From positions 1,167,001 through 1,231,000 of the forward strand of contig NZ_OX216966.1 in assembly GCF_945605565.1 (NCBI RefSeq): 64,000 bases of DNA, read 5' to 3'. Under the pieces are notes generated by a model. The model saw only the letters and a program-made list of their open reading frames with translations, searched no databases and had not been told where the DNA came from. This DNA is from Paenibacillus dendritiformis (GTDB lineage: Bacteria; Bacillota; Bacilli; Paenibacillales; Paenibacillaceae). The position numbers and the translations under genes are program-made. Shown one piece after another: positions 17,820-25,945 of this stretch (position 1 is its first letter; every line of letters starts with the position of its first letter).

Positions 17820-18069
17820 GAGTGGCCTCCTTTCCGTACGCTGCGCGTCTTCGAAGAGGGCTTCGCCGCGCTTGCTCCGTCTTTACTTTCTTCAGGTTAA
17901 GCGGTATGATGCTAATTGAATTTTTCAGTGGACGGGCAGGTAAAGCGCCATAAGGTCTTCCCGATCTGTATTAAGTTGGGTTGGGCCGTACGATTTTATG
18001 CGTCTGCGCCGGTTCGGAAGGTTGGAAGCCCGTCCCGGCGGGCGCTTCTAAGATAAGGGGGGAGGACTT

Positions 18070-18801
18070 ATGAGCTGGCTGCTTCGCATCGACCCCTTGA
18101 CGAAGGGAATATGGCTGCTAAGCACCGGACTGGCCGTCATGATCAGCACGCAGGTGGAGTGGCAGGCCGGCTGGTTCCTTGCCGTTCTGCTCATCGCGCT
18201 GACCGGAAGCGGGTGGACAGCGCAGCGCTGGAAGATGGTGGGCGTATGGATTGGCGGTTTCGCCCTTCCGCTAATGCTGTTCCAGTGGCTGGTCCTGCCT
18301 GGCGATACGCCGTGGCTGACGGCAGGGAAGCTTACCTTGACGCGGGAAGCCGGTCTCCAGTCGTCCGCGCTGACGCTGAGGGCGATGTCGTTGTTCCTGT
18401 CATCGCTCGTCTATGCGGGAACGACGGCGCCGCGCGATGTCGTCCTCGCCATGTCACGCTACTTGCGGCTGCCGGACCGCTTCGCGTACGCGGCAGCGAT
18501 CGCGCTGCGCTTCGTGCCGATTCTGCTGGCCGAGACGGCCCGGATCCGGCACGCTGAGCGCCTGCGCCGCCTCGTTCCGCCGCACAGCGTGGCGGAACGG
18601 CTTGAACGGCTGCAGCGCGTCATCGCCGGTGCGGCTGCGCATACGCTCCGCCGCGTGCAGGACGTGGCCACGGCGATGGAGGCGAAGCGCTTCGGCGCCG
18701 CCCCGCGCACGTATCGGCGCCGGCTCGTCTTCGCGGCGCCGGGTATCGGACTGGCCCTGGCTTCGGCGTTAGCAGCCGCCGCCACCTGGTGGTACGGCTA
18801 A
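18070..18801 (+). CDS. ykoC: ECF transporter T component (YkoC/CbiQ family)
   Basis: Membrane energy-coupling protein that connects the ATPase pair to the substrate-binding S component. There are about five hydrophobic segments in 243 residues. The two coupling-helix Ala-Arg type motifs correspond to AETARIRHAERLR and MEAKRFGA. The start ATG 18070 follows GGGGGGAGG. The order T (this gene), S (18971) and fused A (19586) is the content of the Bacillus ykoEDC thiamine/HMP transporter. No TPP riboswitch could be found upstream of this gene or of the next, so the thiamine assignment rests on the S and A components. Confidence 0.82.
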   Translation: MSWLLRIDPLTKGIWLLSTGLAVMISTQVEWQAGWFLAVLLIALTGSGWTAQRWKMVGVWIGGFALPLMLFQWLVLPGDTPWLTAGKLTLTREAGLQSSALTLRAMSLFLSSLVYAGTTAPRDVVLAMSRYLRLPDRFAYAAAIALRFVPILLAETARIRHAERLRRLVPPHSVAERLERLQRVIAGAAAHTLRRVQDVATAMEAKRFGAAPRTYRRRLVFAAPGIGLALASALAAAATWWYG

Positions 18802-18824
18802 GCGGCCGGCAACCCGTACCGTCC

Positions 18825-18865
18825 CGGGGCTTTGGGTCCCGGGCAGAGGCAGGCCCCGCTTTTTT
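18825..18865 (+). terminator. Possible terminator or attenuator between ykoC and ykoE
   Basis: CGGGGC and GCCCCG can pair across a ~22-base GC-rich segment and are followed by six T residues. If real it would separate or attenuate transcription between the T and S components. Confidence 0.45.
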
Positions 18866-18970
18866 ACTTGCATTTCCAGCGCATGGCTTGTAACGTGTAA
18901 AGAAGAAATGGGATGCCGGATTATCGCATCCTTCCGCATTAGGGAGACCATAAGGGAGAGTTGACCACAG

Positions 18971-19573
18971 ATGACATCATCCAACACGCGATTATGGCGT
19001 TCGCTGACCTTGAGCGAATGGGTTCTCATGGCCCTGCTGGCCGCGGCGAACGGGGTGCTGACGAGCGGCTTGTCCTGGCTGAACAAGCTGCTGCACTCGT
19101 TGGGCGGGCCGATGCTGACGTCATCCATCGTAGGGTTATATATGATTTACGGCCTGCTGGCCGCCTATATTATTCGCAAGCCGGGCGCGGCGATGCTGAC
19201 CTACGCGCTCGGCGCCGTCGTGCAGATTCTGCTCGGCACCGCCTACGGCGCCTGGTCTGCGATTGTAGCCGCGCTATGCTACGGCATCGTCATCGAGCCG
19301 CTGCTGTATCTGTTCCGTTACCGGCGCTACGATTGGCCGGCCATGCTCTTTATCGGCTTGGCGGCGGTCCCGATCTGGTTCGTCGTCTCCGCCTTCATGT
19401 TCGGCTACATTTATTATGAGACGTGGGTATTGATTGCGACGCTCGTGATTCGCTGTCTCAGCGGCCTTGCGCTCTGCGGCGCATTGACGAAGCTGGTTGG
19501 CGATCGGTTGGCGCCCGCGCGGGCTGTCCGCCCGTTCGCTCTGGGGAAGGCCTGCCGCGAGCATCGGGGATAG
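18971..19573 (+). CDS. ykoE: ECF transporter substrate-binding component, YkoE family
   Basis: Six-helix integral membrane S component of 200 residues, of the YkoE type that binds hydroxymethylpyrimidine or thiamine. Family features are the overall hydrophobic pattern, the opening LTLSEWVLMALLAA, and the segment GLYMIYGLLAAYIIRKPGAA. RBS GGGAGA lies ten bases before ATG 18971. The ATPase gene follows after 12 bases, so these two are co-transcribed. Vitamin specificity is inferred from the family; the riboswitch that often accompanies such genes was not seen. Confidence 0.85.
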   Translation: MTSSNTRLWRSLTLSEWVLMALLAAANGVLTSGLSWLNKLLHSLGGPMLTSSIVGLYMIYGLLAAYIIRKPGAAMLTYALGAVVQILLGTAYGAWSAIVAALCYGIVIEPLLYLFRYRRYDWPAMLFIGLAAVPIWFVVSAFMFGYIYYETWVLIATLVIRCLSGLALCGALTKLVGDRLAPARAVRPFALGKACREHRG

Positions 19574-19585
19574 GGGGCTTCCACG

Positions 19586-21172
19586 ATGGGATTTTTGCGT
19601 GAAGAGGTCATGCGCATCGAGCGCGTGACCTTTACCTATTTGGGCGCGGACGAGCCGGCCCTCCGCGATTGCAGCTTCACGCTGCGTCGGGGCGATATCG
19701 TCTATATCGCCGGAGCGAACGGAAGCGGCAAGACGACGCTGTGCAAGCTGCTGGCTGGCGTGATGCAGCCCCATGAAGGCACGCTGCAGGGGAAGGCGGC
19801 GCTGCCGGAGGGCGAGACGACCGCATTGGCCGGATTGGCTTTGCAGGATGCCGACTCTCAGCTCATTCTCGGCACGGTGGAGGACGAGCTGGCCTTCGCT
19901 CCGGAAAATATGGGGCTGCCTGCGGATGAAGTGAGGCGCAGAGTGGAGGAGCAGCTCGAAGCGTTCGGGCTCAAATCGCTGCGTGAGGCGCCGATTACGG
20001 ATCTGTCAGGGGGAGAGAAGCAGCGGACGGCTCTCGCTGCGGTCATGACGATGGAGCCGGAGGCGCTCATCCTGGACCAGGCCTGGAGCCATCTGGATGC
20101 GGCCTCCCGGGAGCGGCTCCTCCAGACGCTTCGCGCAGGGCGTCAGGCCGGGCGAACGGCGGTGTTGGCCGGGGCCCGGCTGGAGGATTGGATCGGGCGC
20201 CTGCCCGATGTGCGGCTGCTGCTGCTGGAGGAGGGGCGCATCATCTATGATGGCGGCTTGCAAGAAGCGGAAGCGGCGGCCGCACTGGACAAGCTGCGGG
20301 CCGCCACGCCGGCGCAGCCGTCAGTGCGGGCCGACGCTGTCCCTGATGACCGGGCGGACGGCAGGCGGCTGCCTGGGGAGCACCCAGGGAAAGCCCCCGT
20401 CCTGCAAGTACGGGACGTAGCGTTCCGGTACGGGAAAAGGCGGAAGGATAACGCCAGCTTGAACGGCCGGGAACAGGCGCTTCGCGAGGTCTCGTTCGAG
20501 CTGTACCAGGGACAATGCCTGCTTCTTCGCGGATCGAACGGAGCAGGCAAATCAACCTTGTTCAAACTCCTGACGAAGGGCATGCCGCGGCAAGCGGGAC
20601 GGATGTCCGGGGAGATCCGGCTGGCCGGCAAGCCGCTGCCGCGCTGCTCCGTGTATGAAGCGGCCCGTCTGATCGGGTATGTGCCGCAGCAGCCGGAAGC
20701 CGGATTGTTCGGCCGTACCGTCGAAGAGGAAGTGCTCGATGCGGCCGCCATGGCTTGGCGGAGCTGCCGCTTGACCGCCCCGGTGCCGCCGGCGGAGGCC
20801 AAGCTGGAGGAATCGGTTGCGTCGATGGCGGAGGAATTGCTCCGCACAACGGGCCTGTCCCGTTACCGCTGCCACCATCCTCACGATCTGCCTGCGGGAG
20901 CCATCCGGCTGCTCAGCGTCGCGTTGGCCGGCCTGCACCGGCCCGCCCTGCTGCTGCTCGATGAGCCGACAGCAGGTCTCGATGCCGGGAGCGCCGCGTT
21001 GATACGCGACTGGTGCCTAGCGCAGGCCGAGCGGGGCTGTGGCTTGATCGTCATCACCCATGATGATATCTGGGATGAGACTGCTCATCCGCAGTTGGCT
21101 TCAGTCTATATGGAAGCGGGGCGCTGGCTTGGCACGGACGGACGGGGGAGCGGAGGGCCGGAACAGCGTTAA
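19586..21172 (+). CDS. ykoD: ECF transporter double ATPase (YkoD family) with asymmetric ATP sites
   Basis: Two ABC ATPase domains fused in 528 residues; they drive vitamin uptake with YkoC and YkoE. Domain 1 has Walker A GANGSGKT (43-50) and an intact signature LSGGEK (140-145). Its Walker B is LILDQ, with Q165 where the catalytic Glu should be, and the H-loop His is replaced (VLAGAR). Domain 2 has Walker A GSNGAGKST (316-324), Walker B Asp-Glu at D459-E460 and His492, but its signature is LPAGA (435-439). By known ABC geometry one composite site is thus canonical and the other degenerate. Start codon 19586 has a weak site; ATG 19610 is an alternative. Confidence 0.87.
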   Translation: MGFLREEVMRIERVTFTYLGADEPALRDCSFTLRRGDIVYIAGANGSGKTTLCKLLAGVMQPHEGTLQGKAALPEGETTALAGLALQDADSQLILGTVEDELAFAPENMGLPADEVRRRVEEQLEAFGLKSLREAPITDLSGGEKQRTALAAVMTMEPEALILDQAWSHLDAASRERLLQTLRAGRQAGRTAVLAGARLEDWIGRLPDVRLLLLEEGRIIYDGGLQEAEAAAALDKLRAATPAQPSVRADAVPDDRADGRRLPGEHPGKAPVLQVRDVAFRYGKRRKDNASLNGREQALREVSFELYQGQCLLLRGSNGAGKSTLFKLLTKGMPRQAGRMSGEIRLAGKPLPRCSVYEAARLIGYVPQQPEAGLFGRTVEEEVLDAAAMAWRSCRLTAPVPPAEAKLEESVASMAEELLRTTGLSRYRCHHPHDLPAGAIRLLSVALAGLHRPALLLLDEPTAGLDAGSAALIRDWCLAQAERGCGLIVITHDDIWDETAHPQLASVYMEAGRWLGTDGRGSGGPEQR

Positions 21173-21298
21173 GCGAATTCGTCTGGTTCGTGGGCCGGAC
21201 AAGGGCATGATAAGATAGCAGATAGCGGCAACATGCGTGACGATATGCAGGACCAATGTGAATGGAAGCGGAGAGCAAGAGAGAAGGGGAATGAAGCA

Positions 21299-22801
21299 AT
21301 GGGAAGCACTGCAACGATGCAGGCCGGGCGCGAACGGAAGCTTGTGACGCTGGCCTTGTTATTATCTACATTTTTGGCGGCGATTGAGGTTACAGTCGTC
21401 AGTACCGCGATGCCGCAGATCGTGTCTGATCTGGGCGGACTCAAGCTTATCAGCTGGGTCTATTCCGCCTACTTGCTGACGACGGCCATCTCGACGCCCT
21501 TGTTCGGCAAGCTGGCCGATCTGTTCGGCCGCAAAAAGATCTTTATTTTTGGCTCTATTTTATTCGTCGGCGGCTCCATGCTGTGCGGCTTATCTTCCAA
21601 TATGACGCAAATGATTCTGTTCCGGGCCATTCAAGGCATCGGCGCCGGCGCTGTCATGCCCGCCACCTTCACCATCGTGGCGGATATCTTTACTTTGGAA
21701 GAACGCGCCAAAATCCAGGGGCTGTTCAGCTCCATCTGGGGCATAGCCGGCCTGGTCGGCCCGTTGGTCGGCGGATTTTTTGTCGATTCGCTCTCCTGGC
21801 ACTGGATCTTTTTCTTCAACGTGCCGTTCGGCATTATTTCGGTATGGATGATCGCCAAGCTGTTCCATGAGAAGGTGGAGAAGAAGGACAAGCCGATCGA
21901 TTACGCTGGCGCGGCGACCTTCTCGATCGGGATGACGGCCTTATTGTTCGCCATTATTACCGGGGGGCAGAACATTGCTTGGACATCCCCCTGGATGTTC
22001 GCGCTGCTCGGCTTGGCTGCGTTGTTCCTCATCTGGTTCTGCCGGATCGAAAAAACAGCGCAGGAACCGATGGTTCCGTTCCAGTTGTTCCGCAATAAGG
22101 ATATCGCCATCTCCAATCTCGTCGGCTTCCTTGTCAGCAGCGTGCTGATTGGCATCAATTCGTACATGCCGCTCTGGATTCAGGGCGTCATGGGGCATAG
22201 CGCCACCAGCTCCGGCATGGCGCTGACGCCGATGTCCATCGGCTGGCTCATCGGCTCGATTATCGGAGGCCGCATGCTGATCAAGAGCGGCCCGCGGCTG
22301 ACCTCCTCCCTCGGCATGACGCTCATTGCCGCCGGATCGATATGGCTCGCCTCCATTACGGGAGCCACGTCGATGTGGGTTATTGTCGCGCTGATGACGG
22401 TATCGGGACTCGGCTTCGGGTTCTCGATTACCGTGTTCACGATTATCGTCCAGTCGTCAGTCGAGTGGAATATGCGCGGCGCTTCCACGGCGTTGAACAC
22501 GTTCGTGCGGACGCTCGGCCAGACCATCGGCATCGCGGCGCTTGGCACCTTCCTGAATGAACGCATCGCGTCCATGGTCAGACAAGCCGGGCCGGACATC
22601 GCTTCGCGCATTTCGGATGATGACCTGAACAAGCTGTTGAACCCGGAGAGCGCGAGCCAACTGGCGCCGGATGTCATGAACAGCCTGCGCACGTTCCTGG
22701 AGACCGGGCTCGAGAATGTGTTCCTCGTGATGGCGGCCGTCGCCGTCATCTGCCTCGGCTGCACCTTGATGATGCCGAAGGGCAAGCTGAACAGCAAATA
22801 G
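21299..22801 (+). CDS. DHA2-family MFS drug exporter
   Basis: Multidrug exporter of the EmrB/QacA (14-helix) family, about 500 residues from ATG 21299. The first helix has the segment EVTVVSTAMPQIV, motif A is GKLADLFGRKK, and motif C is in the segment IAGLVGPLVGGFF. AGAAGGGGA precedes ATG 21299; an upstream in-frame extension to 21233 is hydrophilic and lacks a site. It ends in a canonical terminator at 22813. It lies 126 bases after ykoD, probably with its own promoter. No adjacent regulator is seen and the substrate is unknown. Confidence 0.92.
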   Translation: MGSTATMQAGRERKLVTLALLLSTFLAAIEVTVVSTAMPQIVSDLGGLKLISWVYSAYLLTTAISTPLFGKLADLFGRKKIFIFGSILFVGGSMLCGLSSNMTQMILFRAIQGIGAGAVMPATFTIVADIFTLEERAKIQGLFSSIWGIAGLVGPLVGGFFVDSLSWHWIFFFNVPFGIISVWMIAKLFHEKVEKKDKPIDYAGAATFSIGMTALLFAIITGGQNIAWTSPWMFALLGLAALFLIWFCRIEKTAQEPMVPFQLFRNKDIAISNLVGFLVSSVLIGINSYMPLWIQGVMGHSATSSGMALTPMSIGWLIGSIIGGRMLIKSGPRLTSSLGMTLIAAGSIWLASITGATSMWVIVALMTVSGLGFGFSITVFTIIVQSSVEWNMRGASTALNTFVRTLGQTIGIAALGTFLNERIASMVRQAGPDIASRISDDDLNKLLNPESASQLAPDVMNSLRTFLETGLENVFLVMAAVAVICLGCTLMMPKGKLNSK

Positions 22802-22812
22802 CATCGATTCGA

Positions 22813-22837
22813 CCGTCCCTTACGGGGCGGTTTTTTT
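22813..22837 (+). terminator. Terminator, first copy of a 25-bp repeat flanking the S41 island
   Basis: CCGTCCCTTACGGGGCGG plus seven T residues form a standard terminator. An identical 25-bp copy lies at 25836-25860. Confidence 0.93.
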
Positions 22838-23049
22838 GTGCCTAAAAGACGGAGTTTTAGGTGAAGGTCCAGTCCAAATACTGGGCCAAGGTCTAATAAT
22901 AGACTGGCCTGGCGGTCATTACTTGGAAAAATATGCCCCGTTACAATGAGGATGAGGGAGGTTGTTGTTGCCATATGAATCAATAGTCCGGTAAATCATG
23001 TAACGAATACATAGCTGCCGATCAAAACATTGGACAAGGAGAATGGAAA

Positions 23050-24864
23050 GTGAAAAAGGCAAGTCTTATCGTTTTAACCGCAATCATATTTCTCATGTCA
23101 GCGGTACCCGCTTTTGCGAAGGAAGAGGAAAGCAGTTCTCATCAAGAGCTTATGAACGTTCGGGCATTTACGAAGCTGTATGGATATGTAAGGTTTTTTC
23201 ACCCAAGCGATGAGAACACCCAAATCGATTGGAAGCGTTTTGCCATCCATGGGGTGAGCAAAGTAAGGGCTGCAAAAACAAAGGATGAATTAACAACAAC
23301 ATTGCAGGAGCTTTTCTACCCGATCGCTCCGACGATGAACCTCACGAAGCAAGACAACGCAACTCGGCTCAGCCCGCCTGCACAAGCCAAAAATTTGACC
23401 GCGTGGCTTCACGAAGGCGTCAAAATGGATATTCCCCAATTGGATCTATTATACAAGAGCGAGCGGCCGCAGTCCGCTGATCTCAGCGAGATTAAGCTCA
23501 TGGACCAATTGGCGGAAGTAGAGCACGTTTTACAGCCGGGAGAAACGGTTGTCAAACCGATCGCCCCGGGTATATTCGCCCACATTCCCCTCGTTCTCTA
23601 TAGAGACGATAAAGGTACATTAGGCGCAACGCCGAAATCGGCACAAGAATTGACACAGCTGCAACAGCAGCTTTCACGAATCGATTTGGCGAAAGCTTCG
23701 TTAGATGACACAAATGTCCGCTTGGCAAACTTCGTCATTACCTGGAATGTTCTTCAGCATTTTTACCCTTATTTCGATGTTGTGAAAGTCGATTGGGAGC
23801 AAGCGTTAACCGACGCGCTGCAGCAATGCTTGAAAGACCAGACAACCGATCAGTTCGTGCAAACGATGAAACAAATGCTGGAGAAAACCCGCGACGGGCA
23901 TAGCGGTATGCTTGGTCCTAAGAATCAGACAAGCGACCGGGCGTACTTCCCTTTCCGTGTCGAATGGATCGAGGAGCAAGTAGTCATTTCGAATGTAAAA
24001 TCAGGAATCGATCTTAGGCGAGGGGATATTATCCTAAAGCTGAATGAGAAAAGCGCCACAGCTTATTTTAAAGAACTGGAAAAATATATTGCCGGAAGCG
24101 AGCAGTGGAAACGTTATACCGCCGCAACTCAATTTTCGGAAGGGAGTATCGGAAAGGAAGCAACACTGACGGTTCAACGCGGAGAGCAGAAATTTGAAAT
24201 TTCTCTTTCTTACACAAGCAAAAATATTATGGAAGTTGATGATTTTATCCGTCCTGAGCCCATTGACAAAGTCGCTGACGATATTTATTACGTCAACTTA
24301 TCCAATATAACGATAGATATGTTTAAGGATAGGCTACCTGAGTTAGAAAAGGCAAAAGGAATTATCTTTGATATGAGAGGTTATCCAAATGTTATGCAAG
24401 ACCTGTTATCGTATTTAACGGATGTCCCGCTTCAGCTCCCGTCGCAATATGTTCCAATATCCGTATATCCGGATCAAGAAAAAGCAGGTTTCCGTCTTGA
24501 TCGAATGTCGGTTGAACCGTCGCAGCCAAAACTGAAGGGTAAAATGGTATTTCTTACGTATGGAGGTGCTATAAGCCGAGCCGAATGGTTACTGGGTGTC
24601 GTTGAACATTACCGACTGGGGGAAATTGTCGGAGAACCGACTGCGGGAGCCAACGGAAACGGAAATGGAATGGAACTGCCGGGCGGATACAACATATTTT
24701 GGACGGGCCAGAAAGTATTGAAACAAGACGGCAGCCAGCATCATCTCGTCGGTATTCAGCCTACCGTGCCGGTGAAGCGAACGATTAAAGAGCTTCGTGA
24801 AGGGCGCGATATCTATATGGAAAAAGCGATCGAAGTCATTAATGCTGCCAAGAGTACTCGATAG
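23050..24864 (+). CDS. Secreted S41-family (tail-specific protease-like) peptidase
   Basis: Exported 604-residue protein with a signal peptide (residues 1-23, ending PAFA). After a long unique N-terminal region (about 30-230) comes a C-terminal-processing-peptidase-like module. A PDZ-like segment is SGIDLRRGDIILKLN, and the S41 core has a probable nucleophile Ser in GGAISRAEW. The downstream segment IVGEPTAGANG also fits S41. GTG 23050 follows CAAGGAGAATGG. Base composition is clearly more AT-rich than the neighbours. The gene sits between identical terminator copies at 22813 and 25836, suggesting acquisition. The physiological substrate is unknown. Confidence 0.83.
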   Translation: MKKASLIVLTAIIFLMSAVPAFAKEEESSSHQELMNVRAFTKLYGYVRFFHPSDENTQIDWKRFAIHGVSKVRAAKTKDELTTTLQELFYPIAPTMNLTKQDNATRLSPPAQAKNLTAWLHEGVKMDIPQLDLLYKSERPQSADLSEIKLMDQLAEVEHVLQPGETVVKPIAPGIFAHIPLVLYRDDKGTLGATPKSAQELTQLQQQLSRIDLAKASLDDTNVRLANFVITWNVLQHFYPYFDVVKVDWEQALTDALQQCLKDQTTDQFVQTMKQMLEKTRDGHSGMLGPKNQTSDRAYFPFRVEWIEEQVVISNVKSGIDLRRGDIILKLNEKSATAYFKELEKYIAGSEQWKRYTAATQFSEGSIGKEATLTVQRGEQKFEISLSYTSKNIMEVDDFIRPEPIDKVADDIYYVNLSNITIDMFKDRLPELEKAKGIIFDMRGYPNVMQDLLSYLTDVPLQLPSQYVPISVYPDQEKAGFRLDRMSVEPSQPKLKGKMVFLTYGGAISRAEWLLGVVEHYRLGEIVGEPTAGANGNGNGMELPGGYNIFWTGQKVLKQDGSQHHLVGIQPTVPVKRTIKELREGRDIYMEKAIEVINAAKSTR

Positions 24865-24998
24865 TTCAGGCTGTTGGAAACCCCTGTTTTTACGAAGGGG
24901 TGCAGATGTCCATTTACCTAATCAAAACTTGGCACTCAAAGCGTTTTAAGTCGATTTTTTCTACTGAGAGACGAGATCCACCATATAAAAAATGAAGT
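24865..24998. repeat. ~134-bp repeat, copy A
   Basis: This copy begins immediately after the S41 stop codon with TTCAGGCTGTTGGAAACCCC and ends AATGAAGT. A diverged second copy in the same orientation lies at 25431-25565. Each contains a small C4/G4 hairpin (CCCCTGTTTTTACGAAGGGG-like) near its left end. Confidence 0.85.
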
Positions 24999-25054
24999 GG
25001 AGAAAATTCCCACATACTTCTCAACGCCCTGATTTTACGGGATCCAAGAGACCG

Positions 25055-25435
25055 CGTCGGATCCTGGGGGCATCATCGACTCCAGGAGGAATCATCGCCT
25101 CGTTGCCTTCAGGAGAGGAGGCATCGTTGCCTCTCGGGGCTTGAACGTGTCGAGGGAATTGCTGCAATTTTACAGGAATTTCGGCTCAATGAGTCCACAT
25201 CCCGAGGAATTGCTGCATATCTACATCATTTTAGGCCCTTTTGCTTCAAGTCGAAGCGAAAAGGGTGAAATTCCTGCAGTTTTGCAGGATTCCCTTTCTG
25301 GTAGAGTCGTCCATATCGAATTGCTGTATTTGCGCAGGATTTCGCTTACCGAATAGAAGTGTCTGGAGAAATCGTGTAGTTTTGCGGATTTCGCCTACCG
25401 AATAGACGTGTCTAGGGAAATGGTGCAGTTTTCAG
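25055..25435. repeat. Degenerate ~50-bp tandem repeats, no gene
   Basis: Several decayed units share GGAATTGCTGCA, a TTTTGCAGGATTTCGC-like block and ACCGAATAGA. They occur near 25150, 25205, 25310, 25360 and 25410, with one unit (about 25265-25300) in a different arrangement. A short open frame across them follows the repeat periodicity and has no family features, so I do not call a gene. Confidence 0.65.
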
Positions 25436-25565
25436 GTCGTTGGAAAACCCCTGTTTTTTACGAAGGGTAGAGATTGTCCATTTTCCTACTCAAAACTTGG
25501 CACGCATAGCGTTTTAAATCGATTTTTTACTGAGAGACGAGATCAACCACATAAAAAATGAAGTC
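25431..25565. repeat. ~135-bp repeat, copy B
   Basis: Direct, diverged copy of 24865-24998 (TTCAGGTCGTTGGAAAACCCC start, AATGAAGT end). The two copies flank the degenerate tandem block. Confidence 0.85.
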
Positions 25566-25588
25566 CCAAAAAATCCCTTGAACTTCAG

Positions 25589-25818
25589 ATGGCCAATACG
25601 TTAGACAGCGAATTGGATGGTTTGAATTTCACGATTGATCAAGCAAAGTCGAGCGGTAATACATGACTTCCGCGAAATCAGCCAAAGCATACTTTGATCA
25701 GATTGATGCAAATAAAAAGGAATTTATGTCGTACGACCAATCCGCTCATTATCCGCAATTTGAAGAAAAAGAAAAATTCGCAAAGTGGATGGTGGATTCG
25801 TTCGCACCGACTGAATGA
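25589..25818 (+). pseudogene. Remnant of an alpha/beta hydrolase gene (C-terminus)
   Basis: From 25663 a 51-codon frame reads MTSAKSAKAYFDQID followed by SAHYPQFEEKEKFAKWM and ends at TGA 25816-25818. This is the characteristic C-terminus of proline-iminopeptidase-like alpha/beta hydrolases, including the catalytic His of the SAHYPQ motif. A preceding short frame from ATG 25589 (TLDSELDGLNFTIDQAKSSG) stops as this one begins and may be another fragment of the same or a second gene. The nucleophile elbow and most of the fold are missing, so the locus is dead. Confidence 0.7.
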
Positions 25819-25835
25819 GTGGCCTCTAGCGTATG

Positions 25836-25860
25836 CCGTCCCTTACGGGGCGGTTTTTTT
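25836..25860 (+). terminator. Terminator, second copy of the 25-bp repeat
   Basis: Identical over 25 bases to the terminator at 22813-22837 (CCGTCCCTTACGGGGCGG plus seven T). Confidence 0.92.
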
Positions 25861-25945
25861 ATGCATAAAGTAGGAAAATATGGATTTGTGTCGAATGGAT
25901 ATAGGGGAATTGTCGAACTACCTTCAGCCAAAGGAGTCGTCCTCT

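Noticed and set aside
17820..18069. TPP riboswitch upstream of the YkoC-YkoE-YkoD genes
   Set aside because: The conserved CTGAGA and ACC-TGATCTGG-type thi-box segments could not be found here or at 18802-18970.
25141..25356. 71-codon plus-strand frame in the S41 island
   Set aside because: It runs through decayed tandem repeats without a ribosome site.
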